Origin: an uncultured Cellvibrionales bacterium
GTDB lineage: Bacteria; Pseudomonadota; Gammaproteobacteria; Pseudomonadales; UBA7434
Assembly (NCBI GenBank): GCA_937897785.1
Contig: CALCNB010000017.1
Coordinates: 1 to 5,401, forward strand
Direction: 5' to 3'
DNA: 5,401 bases
Shown here: one piece after another, positions 1 to 5,038 of the stretch
Layout of the letters: the number at the start of each line of letters is the position of its first letter
Position numbering within the stretch: position 1 is the stretch's first letter
Program-made: the position numbers and the translations under genes
Notes under the pieces: model-generated
Database searches by the model: none
Told to the model about the DNA's origin: nothing
Seen by the model: only the letters and a program-made list of their open reading frames with translations

Positions 1-396
1 ATGTCAGTCATGGCTGAGGTTGAGGCTACGGTCAAACAACTTCAAACGGAATCGAACAGCTTGCCTCAGTTAACAGCTGAACTGACCACAGCATTAGACC
101 AATGGCAGAAAGCCAGTCTAGATATTACCGGCCGCGTGATGGATGACGTCGATTTAGTTGGCGCCTGTTCCGTCAACTATTTAATGCTTTGTGGCACAGT
201 ACTCGGCGGCTGGTTAATGGCAAAAAGTGCATTGGTTGCTATGGAGAAAACCAGTGAGGACCCTGACTTTTATGGCGCTAAGATTATCACCGCAGAATTT
301 TACGCTGCACATATCTTGCCAAGAGCCGGCGCCTATGCAACGGCTGCAACAGCCGACAGCCAACTGACCATGGGGCTTAAGGAAGAGCAATTTTAA
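1..396 (+). CDS. Acyl-CoA dehydrogenase, C-terminal end (5' end outside the window)
   Basis: The 131 visible residues resemble the C-terminal extension (Acyl-CoA_dh_C type, PF12806) of the large, roughly 600-residue acyl-CoA dehydrogenases. This is family recognition by eye. These flavoenzymes oxidise an acyl-CoA to the 2-enoyl-CoA and hand the electrons to ETF. The visible part is helical: a segment at residues 5-42, then a stretch containing YLMLCGTVLGGWLMAKSAL (about 60-78), then AKIITAEFYAAHILPRAGAY (about 93-112), the helix pair typical of this domain, ending in a short acidic tail. The FAD-binding core and catalytic Glu lie upstream, so the substrate cannot be predicted. The ATG at base 1 is very probably an internal Met, because the frame is open to the edge and the domain is not known to stand alone. 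The gene is followed by a strong terminator at 440-486, so it ends its transcription unit. Confidence 0.85.
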   Translation: MSVMAEVEATVKQLQTESNSLPQLTAELTTALDQWQKASLDITGRVMDDVDLVGACSVNYLMLCGTVLGGWLMAKSALVAMEKTSEDPDFYGAKIITAEFYAAHILPRAGAYATAATADSQLTMGLKEEQF

Positions 397-439
397 GCCA
401 AAGGTCAACTTTCAAGCAAAAACCGCCTAAAAAGTCATT

Positions 440-486
440 AATCTCACCCTAAATCAATGCCTTCACTGATTTAGGGTGAGATTTTT
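440..486 (+). terminator. Strong intrinsic terminator after the acyl-CoA dehydrogenase gene
   Basis: A perfect 17-bp inverted repeat (440-456 with 467-483) encloses a 10-nt loop and runs into five T residues at 482-486. The stem contains the block TCACCCTAAATCA and its complement. It begins 44 nt after the TAA of the upstream gene. On the opposite strand the stem is not followed directly by a T-run, so it looks directional, serving the plus-strand gene. Confidence 0.92.
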
Positions 487-544
487 ATCGTTAAGTTTTC
501 GCTTACAGTTCGCATTTAATGTAAAATATCTAAAAAATAGGCTG

Positions 545-559
545 ATCGTTTCAAACGAT
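545..559. promoter_or_regulatory. Perfect 15-bp palindrome upstream of KAS III, candidate operator
   Basis: ATCGTTTCAAACGAT is a perfect palindrome with 7-bp arms around a central C, about 50 nt before the ATG of the ketoacyl synthase gene. AT-rich hexamers that could serve as a -10 box lie just upstream (TAAAAT at 522-527), but no good -35 is visible, so the promoter itself is not called. The symmetry and position suit a dimeric repressor such as a TetR or MarR family protein. The half-site TTCAAAC recalls fatty-acid regulators of the PsrA type, but the site is not a full match to that motif as I know it. The identity of the regulator is inference. Confidence 0.5.
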
Positions 560-609
560 ATTGCTGATTGAAAATATACCCACGAAAGAAATACCTGAGA
601 TTAATAATA

Positions 610-1695
610 ATGAGGCAAGCTGCAATTACTGGCTGGGGAAAATGTGCCCCAGATAAGGTCTTAAGCAATGACGACTTAGCGACACTGCTCGATACTAATG
701 ATGAGTGGATTACGAGTCGGACAGGTATGAAGGAGCGGCGCATCTCACCGGTTCCGGTCAGCGAGTTATCTTATATTGCTGCCGCGCGTGCCCTAGCCTG
801 TGCCGGCGTCAACGCTGACGATGTCGACATGATCATTCTTGGCAGCTGCTCCTTCGACAGCCAAGTACCTAACGCTGCTTCACGTGTTCAACAACTTTTG
901 CAAGCCAATAATGCTGCATGTATGGATTTAAATACCGCTTGTACGAGTGGTATGTATGCGATGTCCGTCGCCTCCGCAATGATCAAAGCCGGCACAATCA
1001 ATAACGCGGTTATCATTGGTGCTGAAGTGATACACCCGTTTATGGACTGGACTGACAGAAACGTCGCAATTTTATTTGGTGACGGCGCGGCAGCATTTTA
1101 TCTAGAAGCGCAAGACTCAGAAGAAAATATTGGCATTCAAGCAGAGGCCTTAGGTTGTATTGCTAACTCACGAGATATTCTAGCCGTCAATGGTGTTGGC
1201 CTTAAGTATGCCAACCAAGGCTGGCCGCTTGGAACAACCGAGTGGGATTTCGAAGGCCGAGAAATTTTTAAGCAGGCCATTAATGGCATGCAATCAGGCT
1301 GCGAAAAAGCGCTGAGCAAAATGGGTATTAGCACCAGCGATGTCGATATCGTGATCCCGCATCAAGCTAATTTACGTATCATTGAAGCGTTAGCTCAACG
1401 ACTAAAGGTCCCCAGTGAAAAATTATTCATTAATATTCATCGCTATGCCAACATGTCGGCGGCAACCGCACCAATGGCTATCGTAGAAGCCGTTGAGGAA
1501 AATATTGTTAAACCTGGCGATTTGATTTTGGTCCCCGCATTTGGGGCTGGTCTAACATGGAGCGCTCAACTTATACGTTGGGGACAACGCTGCGAAGCTA
1601 TCGGTGAAAGTGATGTAAAACTCCCTGAATCGAAAGAAACAGCACTTGAAATCATTAAAAAAGTGGCAGAAATTCATCTGAAAAACCCTTCATAA
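610..1695 (+). CDS. Beta-ketoacyl-ACP synthase III (FabH-like, KAS III)
   Basis: This 361-residue thiolase-fold condensing enzyme would join an acyl-CoA primer to malonyl-ACP by decarboxylative condensation in the cytoplasm. The full catalytic triad is visible: Cys111 (in NTACTSGMYAM), His251 (in PHQANLR) and Asn281 (in RYANMSAATAP), matching Cys112, His244 and Asn274 of E. coli FabH. CoA-contact positions Trp33, Arg37, Arg150 and Arg256 are also present, as is the FGDGAAA motif. Val86 stands where E. coli has the pocket-limiting Phe87. About 37 residues (325-361), charged and helical, extend past the usual FabH end near LIRWG. The ATG at 610 is chosen because the FabH N-terminus starts there and TGAGA (596-600) lies 9 nt upstream. 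The frame is open to a TTG at 568, which has no ribosome binding site. The gene is flanked by acyl-CoA dehydrogenase and ETF-QO genes. It need not be the housekeeping fabH, which usually sits in a plsX-fabHDG cluster, so no symbol is given. Confidence 0.88.
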   Translation: MRQAAITGWGKCAPDKVLSNDDLATLLDTNDEWITSRTGMKERRISPVPVSELSYIAAARALACAGVNADDVDMIILGSCSFDSQVPNAASRVQQLLQANNAACMDLNTACTSGMYAMSVASAMIKAGTINNAVIIGAEVIHPFMDWTDRNVAILFGDGAAAFYLEAQDSEENIGIQAEALGCIANSRDILAVNGVGLKYANQGWPLGTTEWDFEGREIFKQAINGMQSGCEKALSKMGISTSDVDIVIPHQANLRIIEALAQRLKVPSEKLFINIHRYANMSAATAPMAIVEAVEENIVKPGDLILVPAFGAGLTWSAQLIRWGQRCEAIGESDVKLPESKETALEIIKKVAEIHLKNPS

Positions 1696-1781
1696 CGTAA
1701 ATCATTTAAATTAAAAAGCTCTCTATACTGTTATTGAGAATAGCTTCCATTTAACGTATGAATCAACAAATATGACGTTTT

Positions 1782-1799
1782 AAGCTTATCCTTAAGCTT
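1782..1799. repeat. Short inverted repeat with AAGCTT cores
   Basis: AAGCTTA (1782-1788) and TAAGCTT (1793-1799) form a 7-bp inverted repeat around a 4-nt loop. Because AAGCTT is itself a palindrome, TAAGCTT also recurs directly with a 12-bp spacing (1781 and 1793). It is not followed by a T-run, so it is a poor terminator for the KAS III gene. Its right end overlaps the candidate -35 element at 1798-1803, so an operator role is possible but unproven. Confidence 0.4.
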
Positions 1800-1828
1800 G
1801 TCTATGTCTGCCCAAACTACGCTATAAT
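1798..1828 (+). promoter_or_regulatory. Candidate sigma70 promoter for ETF-QO
   Basis: A consensus -10 hexamer TATAAT lies at 1823-1828. The best upstream partner is TTGTCT (1798-1803), which leaves a 19-bp spacer, longer than ideal. Transcription would start near 1835 and leave an untranslated leader of about 125 nt before the TTG start at 1960. The -10 hexamer lies inside the inverted repeat at 1822-1839. A second -10-like hexamer, TATAGT, sits at 1835-1840 but has no partner -35. Confidence 0.45.
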
Positions 1829-1839
1829 AGTGATTATAG
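1822..1839. repeat. Inverted repeat overlapping the -10 box, with a distal third arm
   Basis: CTATAAT (1822-1828) and ATTATAG (1833-1839) are perfect inverted arms around AGTG, and flanking ACTA (1816-1819) and TAGT (1841-1844) lengthen the symmetry after a small bulge. In addition CTATAATAGT (1822-1831) is the exact reverse complement of ACTATTATAG (1925-1934), 93 nt downstream. The arms contain the candidate -10 box, so the symmetry may be an operator. It could act as RNA only if transcription starts further upstream. Confidence 0.45.
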
Positions 1840-1858
1840 TTAGTGAGGCTATCAGGCA

Positions 1859-1942
1859 ATGTGGTTGTGCGAAAAAGCGATGCGAAATCGTCATGGTAAT
1901 AACATGGTCAATGCGCATAGTCTTACTATTATAGGCCGTTAA
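1859..1942 (+). CDS. Possible 27-residue leader peptide upstream of ETF-QO
   Basis: An ATG at 1859 opens a 27-codon frame (beginning MWLCEKAMRNR, ending SLTIIGR) that stops at TAA 1940-1942. GAGG at 1845-1848 lies 10 nt before the ATG. The TAA shares its last base with an in-frame ATG of the downstream gene (TAATG), and it ends 2 nt before the AAAAGGGG that serves the preferred TTG start. The spacing fits a short leader ORF coupled to ETF-QO translation. The peptide has no run of one amino acid, so it is not a classic attenuation leader, and I recognise no family. A frame this short can arise by chance. Confidence 0.3.
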   Translation: MWLCEKAMRNRHGNNMVNAHSLTIIGR

Positions 1943-1944
1943 TG

Positions 1945-1952
1945 AAAAGGGG
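1945..1952 (+). promoter_or_regulatory. Ribosome binding site that decides the ETF-QO start
   Basis: AAAAGGGG lies 7 nt before the TTG at 1960, an optimal spacing. The ATG at 1942 has only a weak AGG upstream, and this purine block would fall inside its coding sequence. This supports TTG 1960 as the main start. Confidence 0.6.
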
Positions 1953-1959
1953 TTTAGCT

Positions 1960-3609
1960 TTGGATAGAGAATCGATGGAGTTTGATGTTGTGATTGTAGG
2001 CGCAGGCCCTGCAGGATTATCTACAGCATGTAAGCTCGCCCAATTAGCCGCAGAAAACGATAAAGAAATCACCATCTGTGTTGTTGAAAAAGGCTCTGAA
2101 GTCGGCGCCCATATTTTATCTGGAGCCGTGCTCGACCCTAAAGCCATTAATGAACTTTTCCCTGATTGGAAAGAGCAAGGTGCACCGCTAAATGTTCCCG
2201 TGAGCGAAGACCAAGTGATGTTCATGCTGGGTCAAAAAACCGCCTTGAAAGTACCCCTTCTATTTACGCCCGGCTTTCACAACCATGGTAATTACGTGAT
2301 AAGCCTTGGTAACGTATGCCGCTGGCTTGCCGAACAAGCCGAGGGCATGGGTGTTGAAATCTATCCTGGTTTCGCCGCTGCTGAAGTGCTGTACCACGAC
2401 GATGGAAGCGTTAAAGGTATCGCCACTGGTGACATGGGACTCAGCGAAGCAGGCGAACAAAAAGACAGTTATATGCCGGGTATGGAGCTTCATGCAAAAT
2501 ACACTGTATTTTCAGAAGGCTGTCGAGGCCACCTAGGCAAACAGCTCATTGAAAAATTTGAACTCGATAAGGGAAAAGACCCGCAGCACTATGGCTTAGG
2601 GTTTAAAGAAATTTGGGAAATAGATCCTGCCAAACACAAGCCTGGATTGGTTGTTCATACCATGGGTTGGCCAGCAGCTAAAAATACCACTTCTGGCTCT
2701 TATATGTATCATAACGACAATAACCAAGTTTCACTGGGTTATGTTGTGCCGTTGAGTTATGAGAATCCGCACTTATCTCCATTTGATGAATTCCAGCAAT
2801 GGAAGCAACACAGTGCAATTAAAGACTACCTTGAAGGCGGTAAACGTATCACTTATGGCGCCCGAGCACTCATTAAAGGCGGTCCGCAATCACGGCCAAA
2901 AATGTCTTTCCCTGGAGGACTATTGGTTGGAGACGATGCCGGCACACTCAACTTCGCTCGCATTAAGGGTAGCCATACTGCAATGAAGTCTGGTTTAATT
3001 GCCGCTGAAACTCTATATGCCGCATTAAGTTCGGGGGGCGAAGGCCATGATGACCTAGTTGACTACGCCGAAAACTTTAACCAATCATGGCTTAATCAAG
3101 AACTCACAAAATGGCGAAACTTTGGTCCCTTAGTTCACAAGTTTGGCGGCTTGATTGCTGGCGGCTTAGCGTTTATCGAAATGGGGATCTTTAAAGGTAA
3201 ACTGCCATGGACTTTAAGCGACTCTAAGCCCGATCACGACACACTAAAACCAGCTGACAAAATGCCTGTAATTGAATACCCAAAGCCCGATAACAAAATC
3301 AGCTTTGATAAGCTTTCTTCTGTGTTTTTATCCAACACCAACCATGAAGAGGATCAGCCCTGTCACCTGACGCTACGTGACAATGATATTCCATTAAATC
3401 ATAATCTGCCGCTGTATAACGAGCCAGCCCAGCGCTATTGCCCTGCCGGTGTTTACGAGATAGTAGAAAATGATGCGGGAGCAAAGCAGTTTCAAATAAA
3501 TTCGCAAAACTGTGTTCACTGCAAGACCTGTGATATCAAAGATCCAACGCAAAATATTGTTTGGATTACGCCAGAGGGAACGGGTGGACCTAATTACCCG
3601 AACATGTAA
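1960..3609 (+). CDS. Electron transfer flavoprotein-ubiquinone oxidoreductase (ETF-QO)
   Basis: This protein takes electrons from reduced ETF, which collects them from acyl-CoA and related dehydrogenases, and passes them through FAD and one 4Fe-4S cluster to ubiquinone at the inner membrane. From the TTG start it has 549 residues, normal for the family. Visible features in order: the FAD dinucleotide fold VVIVGAGPAGLS (10-21) with its acidic strand end VVEKGSEVGAHILSG (41-55), the conserved SLGNVCRWLAEQAE (115-128), the second FAD motif LLVGDDAGTLN (321-331), a hydrophobic patch FGGLIAGGLAFIEMGIF (395-411) likely to touch the membrane, and the cluster ligands Cys494, Cys518, Cys521 and Cys524 (CPAGVYE and NCVHCKTCDIKDP). 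The protein ends in the family signature GGPNYPNM. TTG 1960 is preferred because the product then begins MDRESMEFDVVIVG, like relatives, and has an excellent ribosome binding site; ATG 1942 (555 residues) and ATG 1975 are alternatives. The gene stands alone, with no etfBA in the window. Confidence 0.95.
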   Translation: MDRESMEFDVVIVGAGPAGLSTACKLAQLAAENDKEITICVVEKGSEVGAHILSGAVLDPKAINELFPDWKEQGAPLNVPVSEDQVMFMLGQKTALKVPLLFTPGFHNHGNYVISLGNVCRWLAEQAEGMGVEIYPGFAAAEVLYHDDGSVKGIATGDMGLSEAGEQKDSYMPGMELHAKYTVFSEGCRGHLGKQLIEKFELDKGKDPQHYGLGFKEIWEIDPAKHKPGLVVHTMGWPAAKNTTSGSYMYHNDNNQVSLGYVVPLSYENPHLSPFDEFQQWKQHSAIKDYLEGGKRITYGARALIKGGPQSRPKMSFPGGLLVGDDAGTLNFARIKGSHTAMKSGLIAAETLYAALSSGGEGHDDLVDYAENFNQSWLNQELTKWRNFGPLVHKFGGLIAGGLAFIEMGIFKGKLPWTLSDSKPDHDTLKPADKMPVIEYPKPDNKISFDKLSSVFLSNTNHEEDQPCHLTLRDNDIPLNHNLPLYNEPAQRYCPAGVYEIVENDAGAKQFQINSQNCVHCKTCDIKDPTQNIVWITPEGTGGPNYPNM

Positions 3610-3660
3610 ACCACGCACATGACAAGGGTTAATTGACGGCTAAAGAAGGGGTAATCTTTT

Positions 3661-3695
3661 CGCCCAGCATGAAAGATGGGCGCTGATACTCGCCC
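3661..3695. repeat. GC-rich inverted repeats in the convergent gap
   Basis: CGCCCA (3661-3666) pairs with TGGGCG (3677-3682), and the same GGGCG (3678-3682) can pair instead with CGCCC (3691-3695). The two hairpins are mutually exclusive. Neither is followed by a proper T-run on either strand, although TCTTTT precedes the first arm on the plus strand. They lie between the converging ETF-QO and DUF1285 genes and may contribute to termination or protect 3' ends, but no intrinsic terminator can be claimed. Confidence 0.4.
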
Positions 3696-3712
3696 TCTTA
3701 GCTGAGCATCAA

Positions 3713-4279
3713 CTAAATCCTGCCTAATTCAAATCGACAACCATCAGAATACAAACGCAGATACTGCTCGCCCTCTTCTGTTTCAAGTTCGCACCACTCT
3801 AGCAACTGATAATACATCGGTCTTGAGAGTCTGGCAGCTATACCTGAGCGCAACTCAACACAAGGAATTGCCACCGCAGAATCGGGAGGGTTGGATAAAT
3901 AACAAGGGTGGCGGTCATTGATGATCACCGAACTATTTAAATTTGTCGTAGCTGTGACTTGACGATTATCGCTGGAGCGATTTAAATCCACGACAACAAA
4001 GGGTAAATCCTCAACTACTATCTCTAATAGTTGCTCTGGCGCCAAAAGATAATAGCGGTCATTAAATGCCACTAAGTTTTCGGCCAGCAAATCAACCATC
4101 GCCGCTCGTTCAAACACTGAGCCTTGGTAGGACCAATTACCGTTTCGGTGAATTGTAATAGCGATTTTACCCGGCTGTAAATCCAGCAATTCAGCAGCTC
4201 GACGCAAGCGTTGATGATTAGTCTCCAAATCAACCGTTTGTTGGGCTATCGATTGCAATAACTGCTCATCAATGCTCAC
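3713..4279 (-). CDS. DUF1285 family protein
   Basis: This 188-residue soluble protein has no signal peptide or membrane segment and matches the DUF1285 (PF06938) pattern by eye. After a helical N-terminus (1-36) comes the family core: ITIHRNGNWSYQG (41-53), a segment giving RYYLLAPEQ (75-83), VVEDLPFVVVDL (88-99), and the second half with LNSSVIINDRHPCYL (114-128) and ELRSGIAARLSRPMYYQLLEW (about 142-162). Members have known structures but, as far as I know, no assigned function. The start is GTG at 4279, 10 nt after the TGA of the lipoprotein gene. The only ribosome-binding match, TGAG, overlaps that stop codon with a 9-nt spacing, which suggests translational coupling and one transcript. 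Part of its 3' coding sequence recurs just beyond its stop codon (3685-3699). Confidence 0.82.
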   Translation of the reverse strand: MSIDEQLLQSIAQQTVDLETNHQRLRRAAELLDLQPGKIAITIHRNGNWSYQGSVFERAAMVDLLAENLVAFNDRYYLLAPEQLLEIVVEDLPFVVVDLNRSSDNRQVTATTNLNSSVIINDRHPCYLSNPPDSAVAIPCVELRSGIAARLSRPMYYQLLEWCELETEEGEQYLRLYSDGCRFELGRI

Positions 4280-4289
4280 AGCATAATAC

Positions 4290-4868
4290 TCACGTAGCGG
4301 ACTCTGAGAGCTGTTTAGTCAAACGTATCAATGCATGGTCTAACAACCGAGCACTGGAATTGTCCCGAGCGATGAAGGCTCTTCGCGTAGTGATATGTAT
4401 AACTTCAATCGTTTTTTCACTGTGCAAATCCAACACTGTGATCTTAAAGCGATGATGCCGCGGCATATACCTGTCTTTATGATTAGCGATCGCGATTTGA
4501 TCATGAAGCTGACGAGACTCACAGCTTAAGCTTTGCTGCTTACAGCTTAGCAATTCTTCAATGCGAAATAAAAAACCTGCCTTGGGTAAGGTATTAACAG
4601 CTAAAGAAACAGGTAATGATTGCACGGCGAAATATCGACGCAATGCCGTCGATAGCTTAGCGGCTAATAATGCATCTTCAGCCGAGACATACACGACTGA
4701 TGCCCGGCCAATAGGATAGCTATCTTGTAGCCTGATACGGTAACCAGATCCGCTGAGGGCATAAGCATTGAGTTCGTTGACATGGAGCTTTGCAGACGGC
4801 ACAGCATAATTTTCAGTATGGATACAGGCCGAAAGCATCAAAAAAAATGGTAATAAAAACCAGCGCAC
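4290..4868 (-). CDS. Small outer-membrane-type lipoprotein, possibly DUF4823 family
   Basis: From GTG 4868 the product has 192 residues. It opens with a very short signal: a basic residue, a hydrophobic run (RWFLLPFFLM) and the lipobox LSAC with the lipidated Cys at residue 15. Ile follows the Cys, so no Asp retention signal keeps it in the inner membrane. The mature part carries ASVVYVSAEDALLAAKLSTAL (about 56-76), a strand pair around AGFLFRIEELL (about 97-107), Cys109 and Cys116 which could form a disulfide, and a C-terminal RFKITVLDLHSEKTIEV strand pattern followed by a helix ending LLDHALIRLTKQL. The layout recalls DUF4823 lipoproteins, but I am not sure of the family and the function is unknown. 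The frame continues upstream to a GTG at 4925, but GGAGG stands 6 nt before 4868 and the signal peptide begins there. It is followed after 10 nt by the DUF1285 gene. Confidence 0.78.
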   Translation of the reverse strand: MRWFLLPFFLMLSACIHTENYAVPSAKLHVNELNAYALSGSGYRIRLQDSYPIGRASVVYVSAEDALLAAKLSTALRRYFAVQSLPVSLAVNTLPKAGFLFRIEELLSCKQQSLSCESRQLHDQIAIANHKDRYMPRHHRFKITVLDLHSEKTIEVIHITTRRAFIARDNSSARLLDHALIRLTKQLSESAT

Positions 4869-4874
4869 AGTGAT

Positions 4875-4879
4875 CCTCC
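4875..4879 (-). promoter_or_regulatory. Ribosome binding site that decides the lipoprotein start
   Basis: On the minus strand GGAGG is followed by ATCACT (6 nt) and GTG at 4868-4866. This is the best ribosome binding site in the window, and it places the start 19 codons inside the longest open frame, directly before the signal peptide. Confidence 0.8.
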
Positions 4880-4932
4880 AATTTTTCCGCAGCAATTGAT
4901 TCACATAAAAAAATATAACCGCCACGAACGGG

Positions 4933-4962
4933 ATAAAACTGCAAATAAAACGGCCGTGCCAA
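4933..4962 (-). promoter_or_regulatory. Candidate promoter for the lipoprotein-DUF1285 pair
   Basis: On the minus strand TTGGCA (4962-4957) lies 18 bp before TTTTAT (4938-4933). The -35 matches five of six consensus positions, the -10 only four of six. The predicted transcript would have a leader of about 58 nt. The spacer contains the palindrome ACGGCCGT (4950-4957), which touches the -35 and could be protein-bound. No stronger promoter is seen in the 170-nt gap after serA, but read-through from serA is also possible. Confidence 0.35.
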
Positions 4963-4986
4963 ACCCTGAAAAACGTTTCATGCTTT

Positions 4987-5013
4987 CTGAAATTTATCTC
5001 AAGCTAATTTCAG
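4987..5013. repeat. AT-rich inverted repeat downstream of serA
   Basis: CTGAAATT (4987-4994) and AATTTCAG (5006-5013) form a perfect 8-bp stem with an 11-nt loop, starting 25 nt past the serA stop on the minus strand. After the stem that strand reads AAAGCATG, not a T-run, and the stem is AT-rich. It is therefore at best a weak terminator for serA. Confidence 0.4.
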
Positions 5014-5038
5014 TTTAAATCAACTAAAGCTCAACAAA

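Noticed and set aside
1..3. ATG at base 1 as a true start of a 131-residue protein
   Set aside because: It coincides with the window edge, and the sequence is the tail domain of a much larger dehydrogenase.
568..609. TTG at 568 as the start of KAS III
   Set aside because: No ribosome binding site precedes it, and the 14 extra residues are basic and absent from FabH enzymes; ATG 610 aligns with the family N-terminus.
1137..1334. Minus-strand frame within KAS III, and similar antisense frames at 214-408, 516-743, 1929-2225, 2260-2493, 3299-3484 and 3394-3618
   Set aside because: Each mirrors a confident gene or its flanks and has no family resemblance.
1911..1918. ATGCGCAT palindrome and ATGCG/CGCAT pairing in the ETF-QO leader, considered as a riboswitch
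   Set aside because: The pairings are only 4 to 6 bp and match no riboswitch class I recognise.
2306..2986. Plus-strand alternative frames inside ETF-QO (2306-2536 and 2759-2986)
   Set aside because: They overlap a clearly real gene, show no domain pattern and lack ribosome binding sites, so they are shadows.
4340..4522. Second minus-strand frame inside the lipoprotein gene
   Set aside because: It is an out-of-frame shadow of the lipoprotein coding sequence with no independent start signal.
4968..4980. GAAAAACGTTTCA with an AAACGTTT palindrome downstream of serA, considered as a PsrA-like operator
   Set aside because: Only an 8-bp core is symmetric, the flanks break it, and it does not match the known spacing of fatty-acid regulator sites.
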